DNA of 64,000 bases from NCBI RefSeq assembly GCF_900107455.1, contig NZ_FNQB01000001.1, positions 1,550,001 to 1,614,000 on the forward strand, read 5' to 3'. The stretch is from Asanoa ishikariensis. Lineage in GTDB: Bacteria > Actinomycetota > Actinomycetes > Mycobacteriales > Micromonosporaceae. Position numbers and translations under genes: made by a program. Of the stretch, positions 23,935 to 32,989 are shown in pieces. The notes under the pieces were generated by a model, which did no database searches, was not told the DNA's origin, and worked only from the letters and a program-made list of their open reading frames with translations. Numbering within the stretch: position 1 is the first letter of the stretch; each line of letters begins with the position of its first letter.

Positions 23935-25230
23935 TCAGCGCGGCCAGACGCCGAAGCTGAAGGAGTCGGCGCACAGCACATGTGCGACGCTCGTCACGCA
24001 CGTCGGTGGAGCGGTCCAGGTCTCGGATCGACCGATGACACGGGTACGCGCGCTGATGGCGTCGAACAGCCCGATCAGCTGTTGGCGCGAGCTGTCGTAC
24101 CGCCAGACCAGCAGTTCCGAACCATCGATGACGCCGAGGGCTCGCCACGGTGCCGGGTCGGCGCGGACCTGGCCGTTGCGAGGGTCGACGACCACCGTGC
24201 CCGGTCCGTCGAAGCCCTCGAACGTCTTCGCGACGAACATGTGCTCGTCGTCGACCGGCGCGGACAGGTAGCGCTCGGCGACCTTCCAGGCCTGCCGTCC
24301 GGTCAGCCGGTCCAGCGCGACCGTGCCCCGGTCGTTGAGGTGGCAGATGTAGCGACCGCAGTCGCCGAACGCGGAGAGGATTCCGATCAGGGGGATGGGC
24401 CGGCGCCAGAGCCAGCGACCATCTCCTGTGTCGTACGCGGAGATCATGTTTGTCTCGTCCACGACGAGCGCGGTGTTGCCGGCGACGGTGGCGCTGACGG
24501 GAGCCGCGGTGGTCTGCCGGGGCACCTGGGCGACGATCCGGCCGCTGTTCAGGTCGCGTACCCGCAGCAGGTCCGCGACCACCTCGACCTGGTCGGAGTG
24601 CAGCGGCCCGGCCGCTCCGGCGACGATCGCGGTCGGCTCCAGCTCGACCGTCCAGCGTGGAATGCCGTCGGCGACCGCCAGCCCGTGCAGCGGTATCGCG
24701 TCGCCTTCCATGGGCCCGTTGACGACGAGCACGTCGCCGGTGCGGCCGACGAAGCGGGTCTGCCGGTGCCAGCGGACTTCGCCGGTCGCCGCGTCGAGCA
24801 CCTCGACCGAGGGACGCTGACCGACGTCGACGGTGGCGACGCCGAGCCGGTCGCCGGCGATGACGAAGAGCGAGGCGAGGCCGACTACCCGTCTTGCCCA
24901 GAGTTGCGTGCCGTCGCTGAGTCGGTAAGCGCGCACGGTGTTGTTGCCGGAGACGTAGGCGCGGCCGCTGTCCAGCGCCATCGCCTCGGCCGTACCCACC
25001 CGCATGAAGATCGGGTCGAGCGAGTCGGGCCGCGCGATGCCGGCGAAGTAGACGGTCGCGGCGACAGCGCACGCCACTGCGGCGGCGGCCACTCGGGTGC
25101 GGGTGCGCCACGGGCGTGGTTCGGGCGGCTGCCAGTCGGCGTTTTGCTCGATCTCGATGACGCGCGCGTGCCGGCCGGCCGGGCCGGTGCCCGCCGCCGG
25201 CCAGTTGCCGACCCCGCTGCTGCTGGTCAT
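23935..25230 (-). CDS. Membrane-anchored PQQ/WD-like beta-propeller protein
   Basis: 431 residues. A short cytoplasmic N-terminus with a WQPPEPRPWRTRTR stretch precedes one membrane helix (about 49-66, VAAAAVACAVAATVYFAG). The outer part holds repeated blades with the pattern DxxTGxxxW (LSDGTQLWARR, DAATGEVRWHR, DTGDGRWLWRR, DRLTGRQAWKV), as in PQQ-like propellers such as BamB, without a recognised catalytic site. Role unknown; may be a sensor or scaffold. Upstream hairpin at 25308-25348. Confidence 0.8.
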   Translation of the reverse strand: MTSSSGVGNWPAAGTGPAGRHARVIEIEQNADWQPPEPRPWRTRTRVAAAAVACAVAATVYFAGIARPDSLDPIFMRVGTAEAMALDSGRAYVSGNNTVRAYRLSDGTQLWARRVVGLASLFVIAGDRLGVATVDVGQRPSVEVLDAATGEVRWHRQTRFVGRTGDVLVVNGPMEGDAIPLHGLAVADGIPRWTVELEPTAIVAGAAGPLHSDQVEVVADLLRVRDLNSGRIVAQVPRQTTAAPVSATVAGNTALVVDETNMISAYDTGDGRWLWRRPIPLIGILSAFGDCGRYICHLNDRGTVALDRLTGRQAWKVAERYLSAPVDDEHMFVAKTFEGFDGPGTVVVDPRNGQVRADPAPWRALGVIDGSELLVWRYDSSRQQLIGLFDAISARTRVIGRSETWTAPPTCVTSVAHVLCADSFSFGVWPR

Positions 25231-25307
25231 CGCGTCAATGCCGCCCCTGCGATGCAGTTAAGCGCGGCGAACGACGAAGGTCCATGAGCCGAACGGCGGA
25301 CGTTAAA

Positions 25308-25348
25308 ACTCCCGCACCGCGGCGCCGATGCCCGCCGCGGTCGGGAGT
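25308..25348. repeat. Strong hairpin between divergent genes
   Basis: ACTCCCGcACCGCGGCG (25308-25324) pairs with CGCCGCGGTCGGGAGT (25333-25348) with a single unpaired base and an 8-nt loop. It lies in the 249-nt gap between the propeller gene and the cupin gene, flanked by TTAAA on the left. May be a terminator relic or a regulatory site. Confidence 0.5.
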
Positions 25349-25479
25349 CTTGGCCGTCTCCCATCGACGCAGCCCGCGAGCGGTACATCGACGGGGACCT
25401 GGTTACGCAGTCGACTGCCCGGTGAATGGATGTGCCAAACCTCGTTCGCGCCATTAATCGACCGGGTATGGATGGGGGC

Positions 25480-25869
25480 ATGGAGCACTTCACGATCGCC
25501 GCGGTCGCCGACAAGAGCCCCGACTTCCGCCGGGTACTGGCCACGGGCAAACACACGCAGCTCGTCATCATGACCATCCCGCCGAAGGGGGAGATCGGTG
25601 AGGAGGTGCACGAGACCACCGATCAGCTGTTGACCTTCGTCAGCGGCGTGGGCGAGGCCCGGGTGGCCGGAGAGAAGAAGGCGGTCAACCCCGGAGATCT
25701 CGTCTTCGTGCCCGCCGGCACCAAACACAACTTCGTCAACACCGGCCCCAACCCGCTGGTGCTCTACACGGTGTACGGCCCGCCGGAGCACGCGGCGGAC
25801 GCGGTGCACAAGACGAAGGAGGAGGCGGACCGGCTGGAGGAGAGCGGCCAGGACGAGCCACCGGCGTAG
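25480..25869 (+). CDS. Cupin-domain protein
   Basis: 129 residues. Single cupin: IPPKGEIGEEVHETTDQLL covers the first motif (E and H metal ligands), GDLVFVPAGTKHNFVNTG the second (H ligand). These small cupins bind a metal; the reaction is not known. ATG 25480 (MEHFTIAAV) has GGATGGGG before it; ATG 25468 and 25426 are alternatives. Convergent with the LigD-like gene. Confidence 0.85.
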   Translation: MEHFTIAAVADKSPDFRRVLATGKHTQLVIMTIPPKGEIGEEVHETTDQLLTFVSGVGEARVAGEKKAVNPGDLVFVPAGTKHNFVNTGPNPLVLYTVYGPPEHAADAVHKTKEEADRLEESGQDEPPA

Positions 25870-25894
25870 CGGCTCCCCCCGCGTCGCCCCTGCC

Positions 25895-26971
25895 TTAGTT
25901 GGTGTCGACGCGTAGCCAGTTGTTCGTGCGGCGGCCCGGTGTGTAGCCGCCGTCTAGTCGCTTGGCGACCACACCGGGCAGCCCCTGTTCCTTGGCGGCG
26001 GCGAGGGCGAACTCGCCGCCGCCAAGGAACGTAGGAGGTGTCTGCCAGGCCGGTCCGGACAGCGCGAGGCCGTCGAGCAGTTCGCGACGCTGGGCGTACG
26101 GCAGGTCGGTCGTGTGTCGGCCCTCCAGCCAGAGCAGGTCGTAGACGAGGTAGCTGACGACCAGCCCCGGCGGTAGTCGGCGGCCGTTGACGGTGGCCGG
26201 GGCGGGCCGGACCCGGCCCTGCCGGTCGAACGCGACGATCTCGCCGTCGAGCACCGCCTCGGTGGGTGCCAGGGCCGGGCCGAGCTCGCGGACCGCCGGG
26301 TAGCTGCCGCTGATCTCCTGGTCGGACATCGACATGAGGCGGACCCGACCGCCGGAGACATAGGCGACCGCCCGCGTGCCGTCCCACCGCATCTCGAACG
26401 CCCAGTCGTCGTCATTCTTCGGCAGTGCGTCGGCGGGCGTCGGCCGTGAGGGCCGGACGAGGTCTGGCAACGGCTCCCACCCGTCCGCGGGCGGCGACAT
26501 GCGGCGGATCATCCACTCTTCGCGCTTGCCCGGCTCTGGTCGCGCGGTGCGGAACAGCACGTAGCGCCCCGACGCCCGCGAGCCGTGCAACGTGAACATG
26601 ACCTCGTCCGGCTTCCATTTCTCCGTCTCGTACGTGCCGGTGTCGAACACGGTCATCCGCCCACCGCCGTACTCGCCGGCCGGGATGTCACCGTGGAACG
26701 TGAGGTACTCCATCGGGTGGTCCTCGGTGTGCACCGCGAGGTGGTTGCGCACCTGGTCGCGGGGGAGACCGCGGGGCACGGCCCACGAGACCAGCACGCC
26801 GTCGCGCTCCAGCCGCAGGTCCCAGTGCAACGCGCGGGCGTGGTGCTGCTGGATGACGAACCGGTCGCCGGCACCCGACCGCTGTGGTGGTGGTGTCGCC
26901 GGCACCGGTTCAGGGGTGCGTCCCGCATCACGCTTGCGCCGGTATTCGTCCAGCCGGTCGGCCATGGTCAT
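25895..26971 (-). CDS. LigD-type 3'-phosphoesterase fused to degenerate ATP-dependent DNA ligase domain
   Basis: 358 residues. The N-terminal phosphoesterase domain (about 36-160) looks intact: FVIQQHHARALHWDLRLE, SWAVPRG, HTEDHPMEYLTFHG and IPAGEYGGG. The following ligase-like domain has lost key residues: where ligases have the AMP-accepting lysine in E-x-K-W-D-G-x-R, this protein has EMRWDGTR (Arg195, codon at 26387-26389); the later EGxVxK motif reads PGVVAK, and the end reads WLRVD, not WLKVK. So the protein probably trims 3' ends in double-strand-break repair (known LigD PE role) but cannot join DNA. Start is ATG 26971 or 26965. Convergent with the cupin gene. Confidence 0.85.
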   Translation of the reverse strand: MTMADRLDEYRRKRDAGRTPEPVPATPPPQRSGAGDRFVIQQHHARALHWDLRLERDGVLVSWAVPRGLPRDQVRNHLAVHTEDHPMEYLTFHGDIPAGEYGGGRMTVFDTGTYETEKWKPDEVMFTLHGSRASGRYVLFRTARPEPGKREEWMIRRMSPPADGWEPLPDLVRPSRPTPADALPKNDDDWAFEMRWDGTRAVAYVSGGRVRLMSMSDQEISGSYPAVRELGPALAPTEAVLDGEIVAFDRQGRVRPAPATVNGRRLPPGLVVSYLVYDLLWLEGRHTTDLPYAQRRELLDGLALSGPAWQTPPTFLGGGEFALAAAKEQGLPGVVAKRLDGGYTPGRRTNNWLRVDTN

Positions 26972-27044
26972 ATTGTCGGGGATGACCCGGCGCCGCGCAT
27001 CGCCGCGGACGGCATGCCAACCTGATGAACGGGTAGGGAAGCTC

Positions 27045-27830
27045 ATGAGCTCATCGACCGCGCAACCAACCGTCACGCTGCCAGCCGACGTGCGGATGCC
27101 GCTGCTCGGCTTCGGCACGTGGCAGGCGCACGGAGAAAGCGCGCACCGGGCCGTGACCGTGGCGCTCGAGTCCGGATACCGGATGATCGACACAGCCACC
27201 GCGTACGGCAACGAGGACCTGGTCGGCCGAGCGGTCGCCGACAGCGGCGTGCCACGCGAAGACATCTTCATCACCACCAAACTCCCCGCCGAGCGGGTCG
27301 GTCGAGAACAGCGCACCATCGACGAGAGCCGACAGATGCTGGGCGTCGACCAACTCGACCTCTGGCTCATCCACTGGCCGCCAACGCGAGGCAGCCTGGT
27401 CGACACCTGGCGGCGCATGATCGAGATCCGCGACGCCGGCCAGACCCGCGCGATCGGGGTCAGCAACTACTCACTCGCCCAGATCGACGAGCTGATCGCC
27501 GAAACGGGCGAAGCCCCGGCGGTCAACCAGATCAAGTGGGGCCCGCGCCTCTGGAACGCCCCGGAGGTCCAAGGCCACCACGAGCGCGGTGTAGTCCTCG
27601 AGGGCTACAGCCCCTTCAAGACCACCCGCCTCGGCGACCCGGTACTCAACCGCATCGCCGAAACCCACCGCGTCTCCCCGGCCCAGGTAGTCGTCCGCTG
27701 GCACATCCAACATGGAATCGTGGTCATCCCGAAGTCGGTCACGCCCGCCCGCATCCGCTCCAACGGAGACGTCTTCGGCTTCGAGCTCTCCGACGAGGAG
27801 ATCGCCGCCATCGACGCGATGGGCAACTGA
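27045..27830 (+). CDS. Aldo/keto reductase
   Basis: 261 residues of the AKR (beta/alpha)8 fold. Catalytic tetrad is visible: Asp and Tyr in MIDTATAYGNE, Lys in FITTKLP, His in LWLIHWPP; the NADPH-binding C-terminal stretch reads VVIPKSVTPARIRSN. It would reduce aldehydes or ketones with NADPH, resembling the 2,5-diketogluconate reductase group. ATG 27045 has AGGGAAG upstream; longer frames run through the divergent LigD-like gene and are not used. Confidence 0.92.
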   Translation: MSSSTAQPTVTLPADVRMPLLGFGTWQAHGESAHRAVTVALESGYRMIDTATAYGNEDLVGRAVADSGVPREDIFITTKLPAERVGREQRTIDESRQMLGVDQLDLWLIHWPPTRGSLVDTWRRMIEIRDAGQTRAIGVSNYSLAQIDELIAETGEAPAVNQIKWGPRLWNAPEVQGHHERGVVLEGYSPFKTTRLGDPVLNRIAETHRVSPAQVVVRWHIQHGIVVIPKSVTPARIRSNGDVFGFELSDEEIAAIDAMGN

Positions 27831-28245
27831 CCGCGCGCGATACCCAGACACCCCACCCGATCCACGCAGCACACTGCGCGTTTCGGGTGCCAGCGCGTCG
27901 TTGGCGGTCGTCTAGACACCGCGACCGCGGGGCGCGCTTCTTACCGCTCGAGCGTCGCGACGGCGAGGGGTCCTCACCTTCCCGGAGTGGCGCCGCGCCA
28001 CGCCCGTGCCCGCCTGGCGTCCTCGCCATTCCAGCGTGGCAACGCCCGCGCCGCACCGCGCCGCGCCGCACCGCGCCCGCGCCGCACCGCGCCCGCGCCG
28101 CACCGCGCCCGCGCCGCACCGCGCCCGCGCCGGCCAGGGGGTCCTCGACGTCCCAGCGTGGCAACTTCAGGGTGGTGCTCGTTGCGCGCTGCTCGTTGCC
28201 TGACAAAGCGGGCCTCGCATCGGCGTCCGCGCCATCGGTCGCGCG
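27831..28245. other. 415-nt intergenic stretch with repeats, no gene
   Basis: No convincing coding frame. It holds a 16-bp tandem array (28071-28133) and three loosely similar blocks of the form GTCCTC-N-CC-N-GTGGC near 27970, 28019 and 28140; the last two share CCAGCGTGGCAAC exactly (28031-28043, 28152-28164). Confidence 0.6.
28071..28133. repeat. 16-bp GC-rich tandem repeat, about 4 copies
   Basis: Unit CCGCGCCCGCGCCGCA at 28071, 28087, 28103 and (15 nt) 28119. Pure G/C with one A per unit. Confidence 0.85.
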
Positions 28246-29466
<1,221 letters not shown>

Positions 29467-29496
29467 GTCGGTGCCTCCCGGTCGCTGTGTGCCGCG

Positions 29497-29527
29497 TACA
29501 ACGTACATCAGTGGCGCGTACGTTGTA
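29497..29527. promoter_or_regulatory. Perfect inverted repeat, candidate operator between monooxygenase and regulator
   Basis: TACAACGTAC (29497-29506) and GTACGTTGTA (29518-29527) are exact reverse complements with an 11-nt spacer, lying in the 124-nt divergent gap. Arm length and spacing suit a dimeric repressor such as the neighbouring GntR-TetR fusion. Confidence 0.65.
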
Positions 29528-29561
29528 TAGCGCACTAGTTCACGGCGTGGTACGCTCATCA

Positions 29562-29572
29562 CGCACTAGTGC
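29562..29572. promoter_or_regulatory. Second candidate site: GCACTAGTGC palindrome with upstream half copy
   Basis: GCACTAGTGC (29563-29572) is a perfect 10-bp palindrome just before the ribosome site of the fusion regulator. CGCACTAGT also occurs at 29531-29539, 31 bp upstream (about three helical turns), so a second DNA-binding domain could use this pair. Confidence 0.45.
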
Positions 29573-29590
29573 AAAGGAGGCTTGACGGTC

Positions 29591-30610
29591 ATGGTGGAGG
29601 AAGCGCCCTACCGGCGGATCGCGGCGGAGATCCGGGAACGCATCGCGCGCGGCGACCTCGCGCCGGGCGACCGCATCCCGTCGACCCGTGACATCACGCG
29701 CGACTGGGGTGTCGCGATGGCGACGGCGACCAAGGTGATCAGCGCGCTACGCGACGCCGGGCTGGTGGAGACGCGCTCGGGCGCCGGCAGTGTCGTCATC
29801 GAACGGAGTGCTCCGCCGGTCGAGATGGTTGTCGAGCCCGAGGTCCCGGCGCACGCCGGCGGTTTCCATGGTCCAGCGACACCACGACTTCGCCGGTCAC
29901 CCGACGGGGAGCTCAGCCGCGACCGGGTGGTCCGGTCGGCCGTCGCGATCGCCGACGCCGAGGGTCTGTCGATGCTGACGATGCGACGGGTGGCCGCCGA
30001 CCTGGGCGTGGCGACGATGTCTCTTTACCGGCACGTCCCGGGCAAGGACGAGCTGATCCTCGCCATGATTGACGCCGTCTTCGGCGAGGCCCCGCTGCCA
30101 GCGGACCGACCCGCGCACTGGCGAGACCGGCTGGAGGCAGCGGCGCGGCAGATGTGGCGGTCGTTCGTCGCGCACCCGTGGGCCGCCGATCCGCTGTCAC
30201 TCACCCGTCCGCAGCTGCTGCCCAACCTGCTGCCCTATTCGGGCTGGAGTCTCGACACCTTGCACACACTCGGGTTCGGCGTCGACGAGATGATGCACAT
30301 CCACCTCTCGATCTTCGGCCACGTGCGATCCACTGCCATGAGCCTCGATTCCGAGCTACGCGCCCGCGCTGACACCGGCGTCACCAACGACGAGTGGGCT
30401 GACATTCACGGAGACGAGATCGAGGCCGTCCTGAACACGGGTGCGCCGGAGCGGTCTGCGGGCCTGCGTTACGTGGCCGAGCACGGCTTCGACTACGACA
30501 TCGAGGCGGTCTTCGAGTCCGGCCTACGCCTACTACTCGACGGCGTCGCGGTGGCCTTGGCCCGCCGGGAGGTGAACGGCGATGAGCAGGTGGACCTGTC
30601 CGTCGTGTGA
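29591..30610 (+). CDS. GntR-TetR fusion transcriptional regulator
   Basis: 339 residues with two DNA-binding domains. GntR winged helix at about 5-75 (YRRIAAEIRERIARGDLAPG, SALRDAGLVETRSGAGSVV). TetR HTH at about 110-165 (MRRVAADLGVATMSLYRHV), followed by a tetracycline-repressor-type C-terminal domain with FGHVRSTAMSLDSELRA. Such fusions occur in actinobacteria; ligand unknown. ATG 29591 has AAAGGAGG 10 nt upstream; TTG 29582 is too close to it. Its 3' end overlaps the DUF5655 gene by 29 nt. Confidence 0.88.
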   Translation: MVEEAPYRRIAAEIRERIARGDLAPGDRIPSTRDITRDWGVAMATATKVISALRDAGLVETRSGAGSVVIERSAPPVEMVVEPEVPAHAGGFHGPATPRLRRSPDGELSRDRVVRSAVAIADAEGLSMLTMRRVAADLGVATMSLYRHVPGKDELILAMIDAVFGEAPLPADRPAHWRDRLEAAARQMWRSFVAHPWAADPLSLTRPQLLPNLLPYSGWSLDTLHTLGFGVDEMMHIHLSIFGHVRSTAMSLDSELRARADTGVTNDEWADIHGDEIEAVLNTGAPERSAGLRYVAEHGFDYDIEAVFESGLRLLLDGVAVALARREVNGDEQVDLSVV

Positions 30611-30998
30611 ACGCGAGTTCGGCCGCGCCAACCAGTCGCACGTCTGTGTGCCGGCCGGCACGATCGAGGAGACCTTCGCGCTCCACCGGCCCGAATGGCG
30701 GCTGATCTTCGACGCCATCCTGGCGCACACGGAAGAGCTCGGGCCGATCCACACCGACGCCGTAAAGGTCGGCGTCTTCCTCAAGACCGAGCGCACGTTG
30801 GCCGAGGTCCGCCCACGAGCCCGGGCCGTCGACCTGATGCTGGTGCTACCGCACCCGATCGACGACGAACGGATACGTCGCACATTGCCGAAATCCGCCG
30901 ACCTGGTGGCGAACGTGGTGGCCCTGACCGACGTGCGCGACGTCGACGACCAGGTCCGGGCCTGGCTTACCGAGGCATACCACGCGGCGACGGGCTAA
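30582..30998 (+). CDS. DUF5655 domain protein with zinc-ribbon-like N-terminus
   Basis: 138 residues. Starts MSRWTCPSCEREFGRANQSH, with Cys6, Cys9, His20 and Cys22 as possible zinc ligands, then DUF5655 (about 30-135; KVGVFLKTERTLAEVRPRAR and VVALTDVRDVDDQVRAWL). Family function unknown. Overlaps the fusion regulator gene by 29 nt, so likely co-transcribed with it. Confidence 0.85.
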   Translation: MSRWTCPSCEREFGRANQSHVCVPAGTIEETFALHRPEWRLIFDAILAHTEELGPIHTDAVKVGVFLKTERTLAEVRPRARAVDLMLVLPHPIDDERIRRTLPKSADLVANVVALTDVRDVDDQVRAWLTEAYHAATG

Positions 30999-31457
30999 GC
31001 CCGTGCGTCGCAGCCGCGGCGCGGCCGGCTGATCGTCGTTCTGGCCCGCACGGCCGCATCGACCGACGCGGGTGCTCGCTGGCGCTGCGGGTGCGGGTCG
31101 CCGCGTGCGTTGTGTCTCTGTGCCCGGCGCCCTATGGGCCGCGCGCTGAAGGCCTGCGCTTTACCGACCCGGCCGGGCGGCGCGGCCACGTGGAGTCCGG
31201 CGTCGCGGGCGCGGTGATCTCGGCGGACCGGCGCGGGGCATGTGCCGGCCTAAGGCCGCGCGCTGTGGCCATGCGTGCTGCTCGGAACCAGGAACAGCGG
31301 GGTCCGCAACCTCGGGGGAATTGGACGGGAGGCTGCGGTGATTCGGGTCTGGCATACACGGGTTGTCTTCGGGATGCGCGTCGCGCCGGTCCCGGGCGGA
31401 GGTCGTCGCGGCGACGTTCACCACGACGGCGCGCCCGCGACCGGCGCGATCGATCGG
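30999..31457. other. 459-nt stretch without a supported gene
   Basis: Frames here show arginine/proline-rich translations typical of shadows. GCCGCGCGCTG occurs twice (near 31139 and 31256). No promoter or terminator could be assigned. Confidence 0.5.
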
Positions 31458-32843
31458 CTAACCCACGGTGCAAGCCGAGCCGTTGAGCGCGAACGAAGAC
31501 GGAGACACATAGCCCCCGCTGTGCGTGCCCTGATATCCGAACGCGGTGCTGGCATCGGCGGCAAGCGTCCCGTTCCACGACAGGTTGCGTGCGGTCACCG
31601 CCGACCCGCTCGTGGTCACGGTGGCGTTCCAGCTACTGGTGATCGCCTGACCGGACGGAAGGCTGTAGGTCAGCGTCCATCCGTTGAGGGTGCCTGTGCC
31701 GGTGTTGGTCACCGTCACGTCCGCGGTGAAGCCGTTGCTCCACGGGTTGGCCACGTATCGCACGCGGCAACCGGACCCGCCTCCGCCGGATCCCGTGGAG
31801 GTGGTCACGGTCCGGCCCGCCGAGGCTGTGGAGAGATTGCCGGCGGCGTCGCGGGCGCGCACCGAGAAGGTGTACACCGTGGCCGCGGCGAGCCCACTCG
31901 CGGTGAACGACGTGCCGGCCGTGCTGCCGACCAGCGTGGCGGAACCACTTCCCTGCTGGCGATAGACGTCATACCCGGTCACTCCGACGTTGTCAGTCGA
32001 GGCGGCCCACGAGAGCGCGACGCTCGACGCGGTGACGGTGCCGGCGTTCGGCTGGCCTGGCGTCGACGGGGCCTGCGTGTCCTGGGAGCCGCTGCCGCCG
32101 CCGTTGACCGCGGCCGAGAACGCGCTCACGCCGAGGCCGACGCCGCCGTTCCACGGTTCGAAGCCCGCCTGGATGCTGGTCAGGTACCACGAGTTGGTGA
32201 TCGCTCCGCGCGACCGCACGTTGGCGATGAAGTCCAGCACGCTGAAGTTCCAGGAGCTGATCGGCGACGGTGCCACGTACGACAGGACGTTGTTGGCACC
32301 GTTGCTGCCTTGCCAGACCTCCCAGGTCCGGCCGCCCACCGTCGCGTTACCCACCGGCCCGCCGATCGGTTGGATCGAGCCCTGCCGGTTGAACCAGATC
32401 ATTATTTCCATCTGGTTGACCCCGTCGGTGCGCGGGGAGGGGTCGAGCCAGATGTCGTACGACGCGTTGTAGGTGCCGCCGGCGAACACGTAGTTGATCG
32501 ACGAGGTGGCGCTGCTGATCCGGCTGACCTGCATCGGCAGGTTCGTTCCGGGCGAGCAGTTGGTGTAGTGGCAGCCCAGGAAAACCGACGGGTACGACAG
32601 CGGCGCGCCATTGGTGGCGGCCGAGCCCTGCTGCGCGGTGATGCTGAAGCCGCTGTCGGTGACGTTGACGCACTGCTGCGCGCTCGAGCCCCAGCGGTTG
32701 TTCTGCACCACGTACCGGCCCTGGATGGTGGTCGAGCCGTACTGCTCGCAAATCAGCGTGTCGGCCTGGGCCGGGGACGCCACGACCAGCGCGGCGGTCG
32801 CGACCAGGACGGCGGTCACGGCGGCGCGGACAAGTCGGCGCAT
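31458..32843 (-). CDS. Secreted GH12 endoglucanase with Fn3 and CBM2 domains
   Basis: 461 residues. Signal peptide to about residue 27 (VASPAQA). GH12 domain (about 28-250) starts ICEQYGSTTIQGRYVVQNN as in bacterial CelA-type enzymes; catalytic glutamates are likely those in NQMEIMIWF and AGFEPWNGG. A fibronectin type III domain follows (about 258-345), then a CBM2 cellulose-binding module (about 358-461; CRVRYVANPWSNGFTADVTV, LNGWTLTYSLPSGQ). It would cut beta-1,4-glucan outside the cell. GGAAGGAG precedes the ATG, and a CebR-like box 29 nt upstream suggests control by cellobiose. Confidence 0.93.
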   Translation of the reverse strand: MRRLVRAAVTAVLVATAALVVASPAQADTLICEQYGSTTIQGRYVVQNNRWGSSAQQCVNVTDSGFSITAQQGSAATNGAPLSYPSVFLGCHYTNCSPGTNLPMQVSRISSATSSINYVFAGGTYNASYDIWLDPSPRTDGVNQMEIMIWFNRQGSIQPIGGPVGNATVGGRTWEVWQGSNGANNVLSYVAPSPISSWNFSVLDFIANVRSRGAITNSWYLTSIQAGFEPWNGGVGLGVSAFSAAVNGGGSGSQDTQAPSTPGQPNAGTVTASSVALSWAASTDNVGVTGYDVYRQQGSGSATLVGSTAGTSFTASGLAAATVYTFSVRARDAAGNLSTASAGRTVTTSTGSGGGGSGCRVRYVANPWSNGFTADVTVTNTGTGTLNGWTLTYSLPSGQAITSSWNATVTTSGSAVTARNLSWNGTLAADASTAFGYQGTHSGGYVSPSSFALNGSACTVG

Positions 32844-32871
32844 GCTGCTCCTTCCGAAGTCAAGGCAGGAG

Positions 32872-32887
32872 ATGGGAGCGCTTCCAT
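32872..32887. promoter_or_regulatory. CebR-like operator upstream of GH12 gene
   Basis: ATGGGAGCGCTTCCAT is a 14-of-16 palindrome matching the LacI-type CebR site (TGGGAGCGCTCCCA), known to repress cellulase genes in Streptomyces until cellobiose is present. It lies 29 nt before the cellulase start. Confidence 0.75.
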
Positions 32888-32989
32888 CGACAGTAGTCTA
32901 CGCATCTTGCCCTGGATAGAGGTCCCGACAGCGAGTAATGTTCTGGCTTCATTGCGTGGCCCCTCGACCGCCTCGGAGGCTTCGTCCAC

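Noticed and set aside
22661-25111. 816-codon leftward frame
   Set aside because: Its N-terminal half is a shifted reading of the propeller gene; the real protein starts at 23815.
25895-26971. Calling this gene an active ATP-dependent DNA ligase
   Set aside because: The catalytic lysine is replaced by arginine and two further motifs are broken, so only the phosphoesterase function is supported.
29582-29590. TTG start for the GntR-TetR regulator
   Set aside because: It lies one base after GGAGG, too close for initiation; ATG 29591 has normal spacing.
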